This document shows, one piece after another, positions 54,491 to 64,000 of a DNA stretch of 64,000 nt. The notes under the pieces are model-generated. The model made no database searches and was not told where the DNA came from. It saw only the letters and a program-made list of their open reading frames with translations. This DNA is from Euonymus europaeus. Its lineage: Eukaryota > Streptophyta > Magnoliopsida > Celastrales > Celastraceae. Where the stretch lies: assembly GCA_963580455.1 (NCBI GenBank), contig OY756964.1, positions 23,782,001-23,846,000 on the forward strand, written 5' to 3'. The stretch's first letter is position 1, and each line of letters opens with the position of its first letter. The position numbers and the translations under genes were made by a program.

Positions 54491-55076
54491 ACTTGTCCAA
54501 GTTAACTAGTTTTTACATGAACTTTGTTTTAATAAAACTTTAAATAATATAATACTATTTGAAAACAAGTTAGGTTTAACGCGTTTTTCCACAACTGTAC
54601 GTAATTTAATTTGCATCTTGAAGATACAAAAAAAAATAAAAAATAAAAATTGCATCTTGAATTGACAGCATTAGAAAAAAAGTTCCATTGATGTAAAACA
54701 GATAACAAGATATAGAGATAGAGAGAGAATTGTTACTTAATTATTAATTAGCCTATAATCATAATTAAATAGGGCATATAAGGCTAAACGAAATGAATGT
54801 ATATGATTATAACAGCACACACATAACACAAAGTTAGGTAATACCAAGAAAAAAAGGACTCCATTCAGCCGGTTGTAGTCGGCCACTCAAATCATATCAT
54901 CAATTCTTAATTTAATAGCCGGCTATAGTAAATAAAAATATTCCCAACTCACACACTTACTTCCAAGTTCCAACTCCATCTTTGATCCTTTAAAATCCTC
55001 CTCATCGGAGGACCTAACTTTATTATCTCTCTCATCATTTTCTCTATCCACTATTCTTCTTACAATAATACCTTTC
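54491..55076. promoter_or_regulatory. Promoter and leader region of the WRI3/4-like gene
   Basis: AT-rich sequence with no coding exon immediately before the AP2 gene. The last about 130 nt are CT-rich on the plus strand (ctctctcatcattttctctatccac), typical of a 5' UTR. No specific factor sites are claimed. Confidence 0.4.
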
Positions 55077-56614
55077 ATGGCCAAGTTATCACAGAAGAAC
55101 CACAGAAACAACAACAACAAGAAGATCAAGAGCACTAGTAAGGAGAACAACAACGACGACAACAATGGTGTGACAACTACTACTACTACTAGTAATGGTG
55201 TCACAAAGGTGAAGAGAACAAGGAGGAGTGTACCGAGAGACTCTCCTCCTCAACGAAGCTCGATTTATCGAGGCGTTACGAGGTGATTATTATCGATTAA
55301 TTAACTCTTCTTTTCATTTCCAATGTTTGATTTCTTATTTTGTTTCTCCAATGTGATGGGATTTTGTGCTTTCAGGCACCGGTGGACGGGCCGGTATGAA
55401 GCTCACTTGTGGGACAAGAATTGCTGGAATGAATCACAGAACAAGAAAGGGAGACAAGGTTTGTTATACTATCCATATTGTTAGTTTCTTAATGGAATTT
55501 TTGAAACGATGATGTTGTTGATGTTTTTTTCTTCTTCCATTTTTGATCGTTTGCGGTGGCGGCGGCGGTTCGATCCGATAATGTACGTGTACCTACGATG
55601 CAGTCTACCTTGGTAGGTTAATTTCATGAATTAATACTATTTTGAGTGAAATTTATGATTCAGTAGGTTTAGTTTCTGATTGTGATGGAATGCCATTTTC
55701 AGGTGCATATGATGATGAAGATGCAGCTGCCCATTCTTATGACTTAGCGGCTCTTAAATATTGGGGTCCAGAGACCATACTTAATTTTCCGGTAATTAAT
55801 TAATACACACACATATATACATATATACATATATAATATTTTTGAATTATTATGACTAAGATTTACTTTTTCTTTTTTTTTGTATGTGATTAACAAAAAA
55901 AAGTTATCGACTTATGAAGAAGCATTGAAAGAAATGGAAGGTCAATCCAGAGAAGAATATATAGGATCATTGAGAAGGTGAGGCTTAATTTGTCCATTCA
56001 TATATTCTAATATAAACTTAATTAAAATTAAATTGATATTAGGGATCATTAATTATTTTAAATTCATGTTAATTCAATATTATTGAATTTGCAGGAAAAG
56101 TAGTGGATTTTCTCGAGGTGTTTCAAAATATAGAGGTGTTGCAAGGTATACCTACATGACCCTCTCTCTTTTTTTGAAAATTAATTAAGCAATTAATTAT
56201 TTAAATTTAAATTTAAATTAATGCTATATCCTCTATTTCTAATTTGGCCAGCTAGAGCTGTCAATTGGTTTAAAAATTTAATAATATGTCATTTTCTCTC
56301 ACCAATAAAAAAGATACAAAAATAAATTCACATCACATCGTACACGTACGAAAAGGTTGATCAACACTTTTCTTCAACATCTAGACTACTTTTTTTCTTC
56401 TTCTAATTTTTCTTCAATTACTTCAAGTAATTAGCCAAATCTTGAATCCAAAATCACTTATTCAAACTTAATTTCAATTATACAGACATCATCACAATGG
56501 TAGATGGGAAGCTCGGATCGGCCGAGTTTTCGGCAACAAATATCTCTATCTTGGGACATACGGTATGTATTTCCTCTTTGATTATCATACAAAGTTAATC
56601 ATAATTACCAATAG

Positions 56615-56651
<37 letters not shown>

Positions 56652-57764
56652 TTATGGTTTCCATCTTTTTGGCAAATGAAGCCAAACAAATGGAGTTAAG
56701 TAGCTAGGTTAGTAGGGAGTTGGGCAAACTCCTCCTAACTGTTTTTTTCTTCAAATTATCTTCTCTCATATAGTATATCCCACATCTTTACACAATATAT
56801 ATAATAAATTTTGCACCACATCACAACCAATTTAGATAGGGTGGTCCACCAAACTCCAAACTTTTCTTCCCAACAGTCCAACATTAGTGTTACCCAAAAT
56901 TTTCAACTTCTACCCACCGATTGTATTTTCTCTTAAATTGTTACTAAGAACAGATTGATTATTTTATTTTTTTCTCATTTTATATCCGAGAATTCCTATA
57001 TATTTCATAAAAGGAGCCTAATGAAACAAAATTTTCATGTTTGGCTTTGAATTAGAGACGTCAATGAAACATTAATTAGTGTTAGCCAAAAAATTTCAAC
57101 TTCTAGCTACGATTTTTTTGTTTAAATATATGGGTGCTTGATTATCATAAACTCTAAGAATTGATTGTCAATTTAAATAACAATTCATTTTTACTTGTTT
57201 TGTTGTTTTGAAGCAACACAAGAAGAAGCTGCCACTGCATACGATATGGCGGCGATCGAATACCGTGGACTAAATGCTGTCACCAATTTTGACCTTAGCC
57301 GCTACATCAAGTGGCTTAAACCCAATCAAAACAACACCACCACTGCTGTCGCAACCGCCGTTGATCCAGATCATCATCCAAGCCCTAACCCTAACCTAGA
57401 AGCACAGTTAACTCCAGACCTTAATCCAGAACCGCTCGGGCTAACCTTTCTTGAAACCCAAGAAACCTACAACAATGCTGTGGGTGATCCCGCCTCGACT
57501 CAGTTACGTCCTGCCTCCTCGACTTCGGCCTTGGGTCTTCTTCTCCAGTCATCAAAGTTCAAGGAAATGATGGAGATGACATCTGCTACGGACGGGCTTG
57601 AGACGAGTTTGGAATTGGAGCCACCAAAATGTAGGTTTCCTGAGGACGTACAAACCTACTTTGAGTGTCAGGATTTGGCTACTTATGGAGAAGGAGAAGA
57701 ATTTATCTTTGGGGAGTTCAACTCGTACATCTCACCGATGTTTCACAGCGATTTCGAGCCTTGA
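55077..57764 (+). CDS. WRINKLED-type double-AP2 transcription factor (WRI3/WRI4-like)
   Basis: DNA-binding regulator of the WRI branch of AP2 proteins, which control fatty acid supply for oil, cutin or wax. Eight exons, 55077-55282, 55376-55458, 55604-55612, 55703-55791, 55904-55977, 56095-56145, 56486-56562 and 57214-57764, join in frame to 379 residues. Exon 3 is 9 nt and supplies V-Y-L of the first AP2 domain. AP2-1 (about 62-130) runs from [19 protein letters not shown] to [13 protein letters not shown]2-2 (about 164-222) runs from [20 protein letters not shown] to [18 protein letters not shown]. The linker [20 protein letters not shown] and the C-terminus [13 protein letters not shown]...FNSYISPMF fit WRI3/ADAP (At1g16060) and WRI4 (At1g79700) better than WRI1. 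A DLNPEP motif (265-270) matches the EAR pattern DLNxxP. Confidence 0.94.
55604..55612 (+). other. 9-nt micro-exon encoding V-Y-L
   Basis: TCTACCTTG is bounded by 'gatgcag' and 'gtaggt'. It completes the split codons from exon 2 (CAA G|TC) and exon 4 (G|GT GCA), restoring QVYLGAY. The same VYL micro-exon is known in WRI1 and related AP2 genes. Confidence 0.92.
56622..56648. repeat. (TA)n microsatellite in WRI3/4-like intron 7
   Basis: About 13 TA dinucleotides near the 5' end of the 651-nt intron between exons 7 and 8. Non-coding. Confidence 0.9.
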
Positions 57765-58776
57765 AAATTAAGGATCGCACACTAAACATCCAGATGGAGA
57801 AATTGCATACGTAGCTTTGGCGTGGATTCATATTCATATATTTTTTATTATAATTATATAGTTACATAAATTTAGATTTATTTATTTATTTTCTGTGAAT
57901 AGGAGACCAAAAGTGGTTATTCAAGTGTGGGAAAATATTTTCCATCTTGAAAATATTAGCTTTCGTTTAATTAGTTAATTTCTTTGTAGTTGAAAAACAG
58001 AAAAAGGAATAAGGTCATGTATTTGTTTATTTTTTCGATATCAATAAGCTGTAACTTGCATTTTGTTACCTTCAATAATAAATCTCAACTTTCACATGTA
58101 TATATGAATCATAAAATATCACGTTTATTGCTTATAATTAGGCATTTCGAATTTAAATTTTAGCTCAAAAAAATTACTTATGTTGAAGAAATTTTTATAA
58201 ACTCTGAATTTTAAATTGTAAAGCCTATAGTGTTGAAGAAAAATTACTTTTTCTCTTATTTATCAAGCGTTATCTATTATTTATCATGACTTCTCTTATT
58301 TATTAACCCTTCTCTATTTCTCATCTAGTTCTTCTCTGATAAATTTTTAATTAATATTTTATTTTGTTCGTAGTGTCTATGCCTTAGACCATCGCTTCAT
58401 ACCCAATTCAATTTCAAATTAGAATAATAATTTTAATCGATTAATAGTAAAATCTATGTTGTGAAGAGTAAAAAGTATTATTACTCATTAATTTGCAGTT
58501 TTATAATCAGTTGAATAACAGTTATTAGTTGCGGTCTAATCCAACATCGGTCCTAATATCACGCCCCAACTGTTTAACGGCTACTTGTTTTGAGTTTTGT
58601 TGTGCCGCTATACCTCTGCGTACATTAGCATTCATCCCATGGTCGTTTCTCCTCGCATAACTGTAACAAAAACTCAATATTTCCCGCCTAATGGCCTCCC
58701 TCTTCTTCTTCCTATATATACATCCGTACATGGACTCTCTATGGATCGATCATACATAATCTTTCGAGTGTGCAAA
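57765..58776. other. Spacer between the WRI3/4-like and ASHR3-like genes
   Basis: AT-rich 3' UTR and spacer, then the less AT-rich promoter/leader of the SET gene from about 58500. The SET frame is open upstream from 58597 with in-frame ATGs at 58639 and 58741, but that stretch has no conserved residues. Confidence 0.5.
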
Positions 58777-61269
58777 ATGGCTGCGCCGTCCTCTTCTCTT
58801 CCTCCGAATGATCTCCCAGACTCGAGGCCGTCACCCTCCGCTGACCAAGCAGACTCGAACTCAATTGAAAATCCAGCGAATAACGCAGATTGTGACCAGC
58901 GGCTGCAGTCACCGAGAGATATTGCAAGCAATGAAAGTGATGTTCCGGGTTTTAGGCGCAGCCGCGGTCGACATAAGAAGGGTCTGAAAATGGAAGACCA
59001 TTTGAAGGCTTGGACACAGAGGAAGATGGAATCCGGGGTCCCGGAATCGCAATGTCTCCTTCCGTTTCTTGTTGGGTCCAATAAAATGGTATTTCCATCA
59101 TGATCAGGAAAATTGTGAATCTATTAATAGTTTTGAAATAAAATGTGTATTGTGTTCATTACAATTTGCAATATTGATTTAGGTTGATTGTGTCGTCTGC
59201 CACCGCTGTATATATCCCGGAGAAGAGGTCTTATGCTCGGTTCGTGGATGTCAAGGAATTTATCACCCATTATGTGCTGTAGAAGAAAAGAAAATCTCAA
59301 GTCAGAATTCCTTCAAATGCCCGCACCATGTAAGTTGTGGTCTTATTCTTTCCGTTTGAAGTTCCCATTTTATTTCATTGACGTTAATTAATGTTTACAG
59401 TTTTTGATCATAATGTGACATAATATTATGCAAACAGGCATGCTTTCTTTGCAAGCAGAAGCCAGAATGGAGGTGCACACAATGCTCCATCGCGTCGCAT
59501 GATAAATGTGCAGCATGGCCTGATAAAGTTGTTCACCAAGAAAACGAACCCGGACGAGCCATTTGTTGGCGGCATCCTAAAAGTTGGCGGCGAGCTAATA
59601 AGGTCTATACTTTTTCTTTCTTTCACCAATGATGTTTCCTTCTTAATCAAATTTGCAGTTCACGAGACTGACATTTTTGTTGAATGAGCAGCATATGGTC
59701 GCAACATCAGATATAGAGGTAGAATCTGTTTAACGATATTTTCTAGTATCTTTATGGCAATTTGTTATCGTTCAAGGCTAACTGTTAATTTCCTCTGCCT
59801 CATGCTTAGGAAATATTCTCTCGGTTGCCACTTCCCTACGTTGATGAAGAGTTCAAGATCGAACTGTCATGGAGAGACCCGATGGAGAACAGGGCACGGC
59901 CACCGCCATACGTGCACATCAAGCGCAGTATCCTTGTTTGGTATCCGCAAAGTCCCAGAAGTCGCTCTGCTGTCGTTAGGTAATTGAGACTAGGAAAAAA
60001 AATTCAGTAAAGAGAATCTGTTAAAAGCAACTGATGCAATGCACGGTCTTAGTATTGCTTCCTTAACTCAACTAATTAGATATTTACTTGGTCGAGATGA
60101 AGCGAAAAGTTTGCGACGATGACAATGGATGCGTAAATTGTACTTCTTCATGTTCCGGGCGCTGTGATTGCAGGTATTTTGTGGTGTACTTCCTACATTT
60201 TTAATTAACATCGAGAGTGGATTATGGATTTGAAGTGTGATTTTCAGAATTTCTGCATTTGTACTTGTTACATAACATGGTATACACTCTTTTATCTTTA
60301 ATCTAATAGGGATCAATGCATAAGTTGCTCGAAGTCTTGCCATTGCGACTCAGAGTCTTGCACCAACAGACCATTTCGCAAAGAGAGAAAGATTAGAGTT
60401 GTCAAAGTGAGAACTTATATTAAAGATCGCATCTTGTCATTTAAGATTAATTATTGCACTAATTGTAGGCCATTTTTGTTTTCCGTTTTCAGACTGAACT
60501 CTGTGGTTGGGGATTAGAGGCAGCAGAGCCACTGAACAAGGGCGATTTTATAATCGAGTACGTAGGAGAAGGTAATTTCTTGAAGATGTGGCCGAGTTAG
60601 AACATGAATTATCTTTCGGATACCAAAAGTTGCATTAACCCGTCCGTCAACTATTCGATCTTTGTAATTGTCTGTTATAGTTATCAGTGATGCCTTATGC
60701 GAAAGAAGGCTATGGGACATGAAACTCAAAGGCGTCCGGAATTTTTACTTGTGTGCAATCCGGAAGGACTTCACCATCGATTCAACTTTCAAAGGGAATG
60801 AATCGCGTTTCTTTAATCACAGTTGCGCTCCTAATTGCATCCTGGAAAAGTGGTTAGTATGACTAGCAGTACTGGTTAGACAGCTATCACAATGTTTCTG
60901 TTTCTTCATTTTACTTTGTTTAGGCAAGTTGATGGGAAGATTCGTATCGGTGTGTTTGCTGATAAATCAATTAGAGTTGGAGAACAATTGACCTATAATT
61001 ACAGGCAAGTTCTAGTTTTTCCTATCCTACATTGCCTTACAGCAGTTGTATGTTTGTACTTTCTGGTGTTTCTTTTGTTGTTGTTTAGATTTGTGCAGTT
61101 TGGAGAAGAAGTGAAGTGCCATTGTGGTGCCCCAAATTGTAATGGCTATTTGGGGGCTAAAAGAAAAGCTGGGAAGTTAGATCTTCTTCCTCGATGGGGT
61201 TCGAAACGAAAGAGATCGCGTGTTACTCGTTCGCCTGCTGTAAATGTGTCTGCAATCTGGGCAAGCTAG
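58777..61269 (+). CDS. ASHR3: ASHR3-like PHD/SET histone lysine methyltransferase
   Basis: Nuclear Trithorax/ASH1-related methyltransferase (SDG4 type, H3K36 in Arabidopsis, linked to cell division and stamen development). Eleven exons, 58777-59088, 59183-59329, 59438-59602, 59692-59718, 59810-59927, 60080-60173, 60310-60406, 60493-60571, 60681-60852, 60924-61004 and 61089-61269, join in frame to 490 residues. A Cys/His-rich PHD-type region (about 105-190) holds CVVCHRCIYPGEEVLC, GCQGIYHPLC, CFLCKQKPEWRCTQC and HDKCA. An AWS-like Cys cluster (about 270-305) is followed by SET (about 310-430) with GWGLEAAE, EYVGEVI, the catalytic RFFNHSCAPNC (NHSC at 392-395) and YNYRF, then the post-SET CHCGAPNC (441-448). 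All SET motifs look intact. The intron between exons 10 and 11 has a GC donor. The start could lie upstream at 58741 or 58639. Confidence 0.94.
61005..61088 (+). other. GC-AG intron (ASHR3-like intron 10)
   Basis: The donor reads TACAG|gcaagttc and the acceptor 'gtttag'. Splicing here restores the invariant SET motif YNYRF; reading on or using another donor breaks it. Confidence 0.88.
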
Positions 61270-62282
61270 ACATGTATATTCATTCTTGTGTTTCTGCTGT
61301 CAACAAGCCAGCCTTTCTATCATTTTTGCGTCCACCATTGGCCATAAACTGATGATTTATCATTCAATCAAACTTCCTAGTTCATTTTTTCTATCATCCA
61401 TCATCATCATCATATCCAAACACAAATTGGGTCAGTCAATAATCAATGATTTCATTCAGCAAAACAAAAATTACCAAGAAAAAGAACACTTGGCATTTTA
61501 TCTTCAGTGAAACACTTTTCGCAAAAGCAGCGATAGCGAACAACAGTAATTGCAGAGATGATGACCCAACTAGGTTCAGCCATTTCTGGCATGATCCTAT
61601 ATTGATAATGTGTTGAGGGAAGCCAAGGCTTTAATAAGAAGTCATCATAGTCTGAGTTATGGGAAGCAAAAAAATAGTCTATCTTAACGAGTATCGAACT
61701 CCGATCATCATCTAATGACGGTGGTCAGTCTCTTACAATCCTCATGATTCATTAGTATTTGCAGTGTTGTCTATAAGCATCTCCCAAGACTCGCAATTCA
61801 AAGGAATCAAAGAGAAAGGTCAAAATTTGACAGCATTTTTGTATAGCTCAAGGGGACCATAATCGGTAGGTATTTCTAGCTTACAATTGCAATGACCTAG
61901 ATGGCGAACAAGACAAAGACCAAGACCTTTAAAAAATATACAGAAACTTGCATTACCTAACTACTCCATCATCTATATTTTAAGAGTTAAAATTATTTGT
62001 TATGAAGCAGCATCGAAAGAACATCAGATGGTTCTCTTTGCATATACATAGAGCTTGAGTAAGTGATTTTGGTTCTAAAAGGGTGTGGTCATGTTCCCTG
62101 GTGGTTTCTTAGCAAGGAAGACAGTGGACTTTTTGGGCTACCAGACAAAGCTACCAGTAACTTTTAGAAATCATATTTGATGCATAACCACTCACTAGGA
62201 AATTCATACAGAACCACTCACTAGGAATTTATAGATAAGCACTCACAGAACACAGACTCCAAACAGAAAGAAAAGAGAAAAA
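61270..62282. other. ASHR3-like 3' UTR and promoter/leader of the AAA-ATPase gene
   Basis: No coding exon seen. A 26-bp near-perfect tandem repeat 'aaccactcactaggaa..' at 62186 and 62212 lies about 70-95 nt upstream of the AAA-ATPase start, in its probable leader or core promoter. Confidence 0.5.
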
Positions 62283-63823
62283 ATGGCACCAAAAGACATG
62301 TTTTCTCATGTAGGATCAGTGGTTGCAAGTTTAATGTTTTTCTGGGCAATCTTTCAACAATATTTCCCTCACCAAATTAGAAACTCTATTGAGAAGTACC
62401 AACAAAAAGTGGTTAATTACTTCTACCCTTACATCCAGATCAAGTTCAACGAATTCACAGGCGAACGGCTGATGCGCGGCGAAGCTTACTCTGCTATTGA
62501 AACATACCTTAGCACCAGAACATCTGCACAAGCAAAGCGATTGAAGGCCGATATTGTTAAGAACAACCAGTCTCTTGTTCTAAGCATGGATGACAATGAA
62601 GAGGTTGCTGATGAATTCAAAGGAGTGAAGCTTTGGTGGGCTTCAGGAAAATACATATCCAAAACACAATCTGTGTCTTTCTACCCCATCACAGACGAGA
62701 AAAGGTACTCTGAAGCTTTAATTGTCAAAGTTTAACGGTCAAAGAAAGTATCTTTTTACCTAATATAATCCGTCTTTCGTGTTTCATCAATCAATTTAGG
62801 CACTACAAGCTCAGTTTCCACAAACGACATCGGGAGCTCATACTGGGTCCGTACCTAAATCATGTTCTGAAAGAAGGAAAGGCGATGAAGATCAAGAACA
62901 GGCAGAGGAAGCTTTACACGAACAACAGCTCGCATTGGAGCCATGTAGTGTTCGAACACCCAGCAAGCTTTCAGACAGTAGCAATGAAGGCAGAGAGGAA
63001 AGATGAGATTATGGATGACCTTATCACATTCAGCAAAGCGGAGGAATTTTATGCAAGAGTTGGGCGGGCTTGGAAGAGAGGGTATCTCCTCTTCGGTCCT
63101 CCCGGTACCGGTAAGTCCACCATGATTGCTGCCATGGCAAATCTATTGAACTACGATGTGTATGATCTTGAATTAACTGCTGTGAAAGACAACACGGAGC
63201 TAAGGAGGCTCTTGATTGAGACTTCTTGCAAGTCTATTATAGTGATTGAGGACATCGATTGCTCGCTTGATTTAACTGGTCAGAGGAGGAAGAAAAAGGA
63301 GAAAGAAGAAGAGGGAGCAACTGAGAAGGAAAAACTTGGTAAAGAAGAGAAAGAGAGCAAACCCAGTCAAGTTACACTTTCAGGATTGTTGAATTTCATT
63401 GATGGGCTTTGGTCTGCTTGTGGTGGAGAAAGACTAATAGTTTTTACGACTAATCATATGGAGAAGCTCGATCCTGCTTTGATTCGAAAAGGCAGGATGG
63501 ACATGCACATAGAGTTGTCTTACTGTAGATTTGAAGCATTCAAGGTTTTGGCTAAGAACTATCTTAAGCTGGAATCACACAATTTGTTTTCAAGAATTGA
63601 TGAGTTGTTAAGTGAGGTTGATATGACACCAGCTGATGTGGCAGAGCATTTGATGCCCAAGAGGGTTAAAGGGAATGCAGATGTTTGCTTGAAGAGTCTG
63701 ATTGAAGGTCTTGAAGAGGCAAAAGAGGAAGCAAGATTGAAAGCTGAACAAGAGAAGCAATTACCAGTTGAAGAGAAGCAATTACCAGTTGAAGAAAGTC
63801 CAGGCTGCATTAGCAGCAAGTGA
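62283..63823 (+). CDS. AAA-ATPase, BCS1-like plant family (AATP1/ASD type)
   Basis: Membrane-anchored AAA+ ATPase of the plant group that includes AATP1 and At3g28580-like stress-induced ATPases; members sit in mitochondria or ER. Two exons, 62283-62704 and 62800-63823, join in frame to 481 residues. A hydrophobic N-terminal segment (VGSVVASLMFFWAIF) is the membrane anchor, followed by the AAA-associated domain (about 25-140, GERLMRGEAYSAIETYLS). The AAA core has Walker A GPPGTGKST (240-248), Walker B IIVIEDIDCS (EDID at 291-294), sensor-1-like VFTTNHMEKLDPALIRKGRMD, and a charged KKKEKEEEGATEKEK insertion after Walker B, typical of the family. The C-terminal tail has a 7-residue duplication (EKQLPVE twice). 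The single-intron structure is unusual for a family often intronless. Catalytic residues look intact. Confidence 0.92.
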
Positions 63824-64000
63824 AAGTGCAGAATCAGATGGAAACAGGTGACAGGAACAGCTACAAACAAGTGGGATTTAGAATTTGACAAAACATGTGT
63901 TGTCTGTTTGCAATCAATGTCTATCTGTCCACTTGCTAGATATAATTTTAATAGTTTGAAATGGCTAAATCACGTTGTTTTTTTATTTCATGCCTTCGCT
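63824..64000 (+). other. AAA-ATPase 3' UTR
   Basis: Non-coding sequence after the AAA-ATPase stop codon up to the window end. Nothing further recognised. Confidence 0.5.

Overview
The window is nuclear DNA from a flowering plant, very probably a eudicot. The genes are split by short AT-rich GT-AG introns, the proteins match plant-specific families (ATG11, WRI-type double AP2, ASHR3, TSS/REC, plastid bL35), and the spacers hold plant-type MITEs, a hAT element and an L1-like LINE. There is no operon structure. Exon models below were built by hand from ORF blocks plus splice sites, and every complete model keeps one open frame from start to stop.

Layout, left to right. 1-2.5 kb: last four exons of a phage-type organellar RNA polymerase (RPOT), + strand. 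4.4-8.5 kb: a ten-exon serine carboxypeptidase, - strand, closest to SCPL29. 10.8-17.3 kb: ATG11, the selective-autophagy scaffold, +. 19.2-21.9 kb: a RING-H2 protein with nine tandem 27-residue repeats, +. 23.7-27.2 kb: an ASG1-like protein (TRF2/HOY1 PH-like family), -. 27.7-30.3 kb: a nest of MITEs and a non-autonomous hAT element inside a broken GeBP/DUF573 gene. 31.1-33.4 kb: plastid ribosomal protein bL35, -, head to head with a small predicted plastid membrane protein (33.6-34.1 kb, +). 35.4-47.2 kb: a 23-exon TSS/REC2-type CLU/TPR protein, +. 49.3-54.5 kb: a TIR element and a decayed LINE without reverse transcriptase. 55.1-57.8 kb: a WRI3/WRI4-like double-AP2 transcription factor with a 9-nt exon, +. 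58.8-61.3 kb: an ASHR3-like PHD/SET histone methyltransferase, +. 62.3-63.8 kb: an AAA-ATPase of the BCS1-like/AATP1 plant family, +.

Gene order is informative. From memory of Arabidopsis, ATG11, an ASG1 paralogue, SCPL29 and ASHR3 lie close together on chromosome 4 (At4g30780-At4g30860), while PRPL35, ASG1 and RPOT3 lie together on chromosome 2 (At2g24090-At2g24120). The window interleaves both sets, as expected for the unduplicated ancestral block. This argues that the RPOT fragment is the plastid RpoTp (RPOT3) type.

The genes do not form one pathway, although several serve organelles (RPOT, bL35, the small plastid protein, TSS/REC, the AAA-ATPase). I found no clearly new multi-gene system. 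The most unusual items are the 27-residue higher-order repeat in the RING-H2 gene, two GC-AG introns, the 9-nt exon, a 26-bp perfect inverted repeat inside an ATG11 intron, a CT microsatellite next to a splice donor, and the hAT insertion in the GeBP relic.
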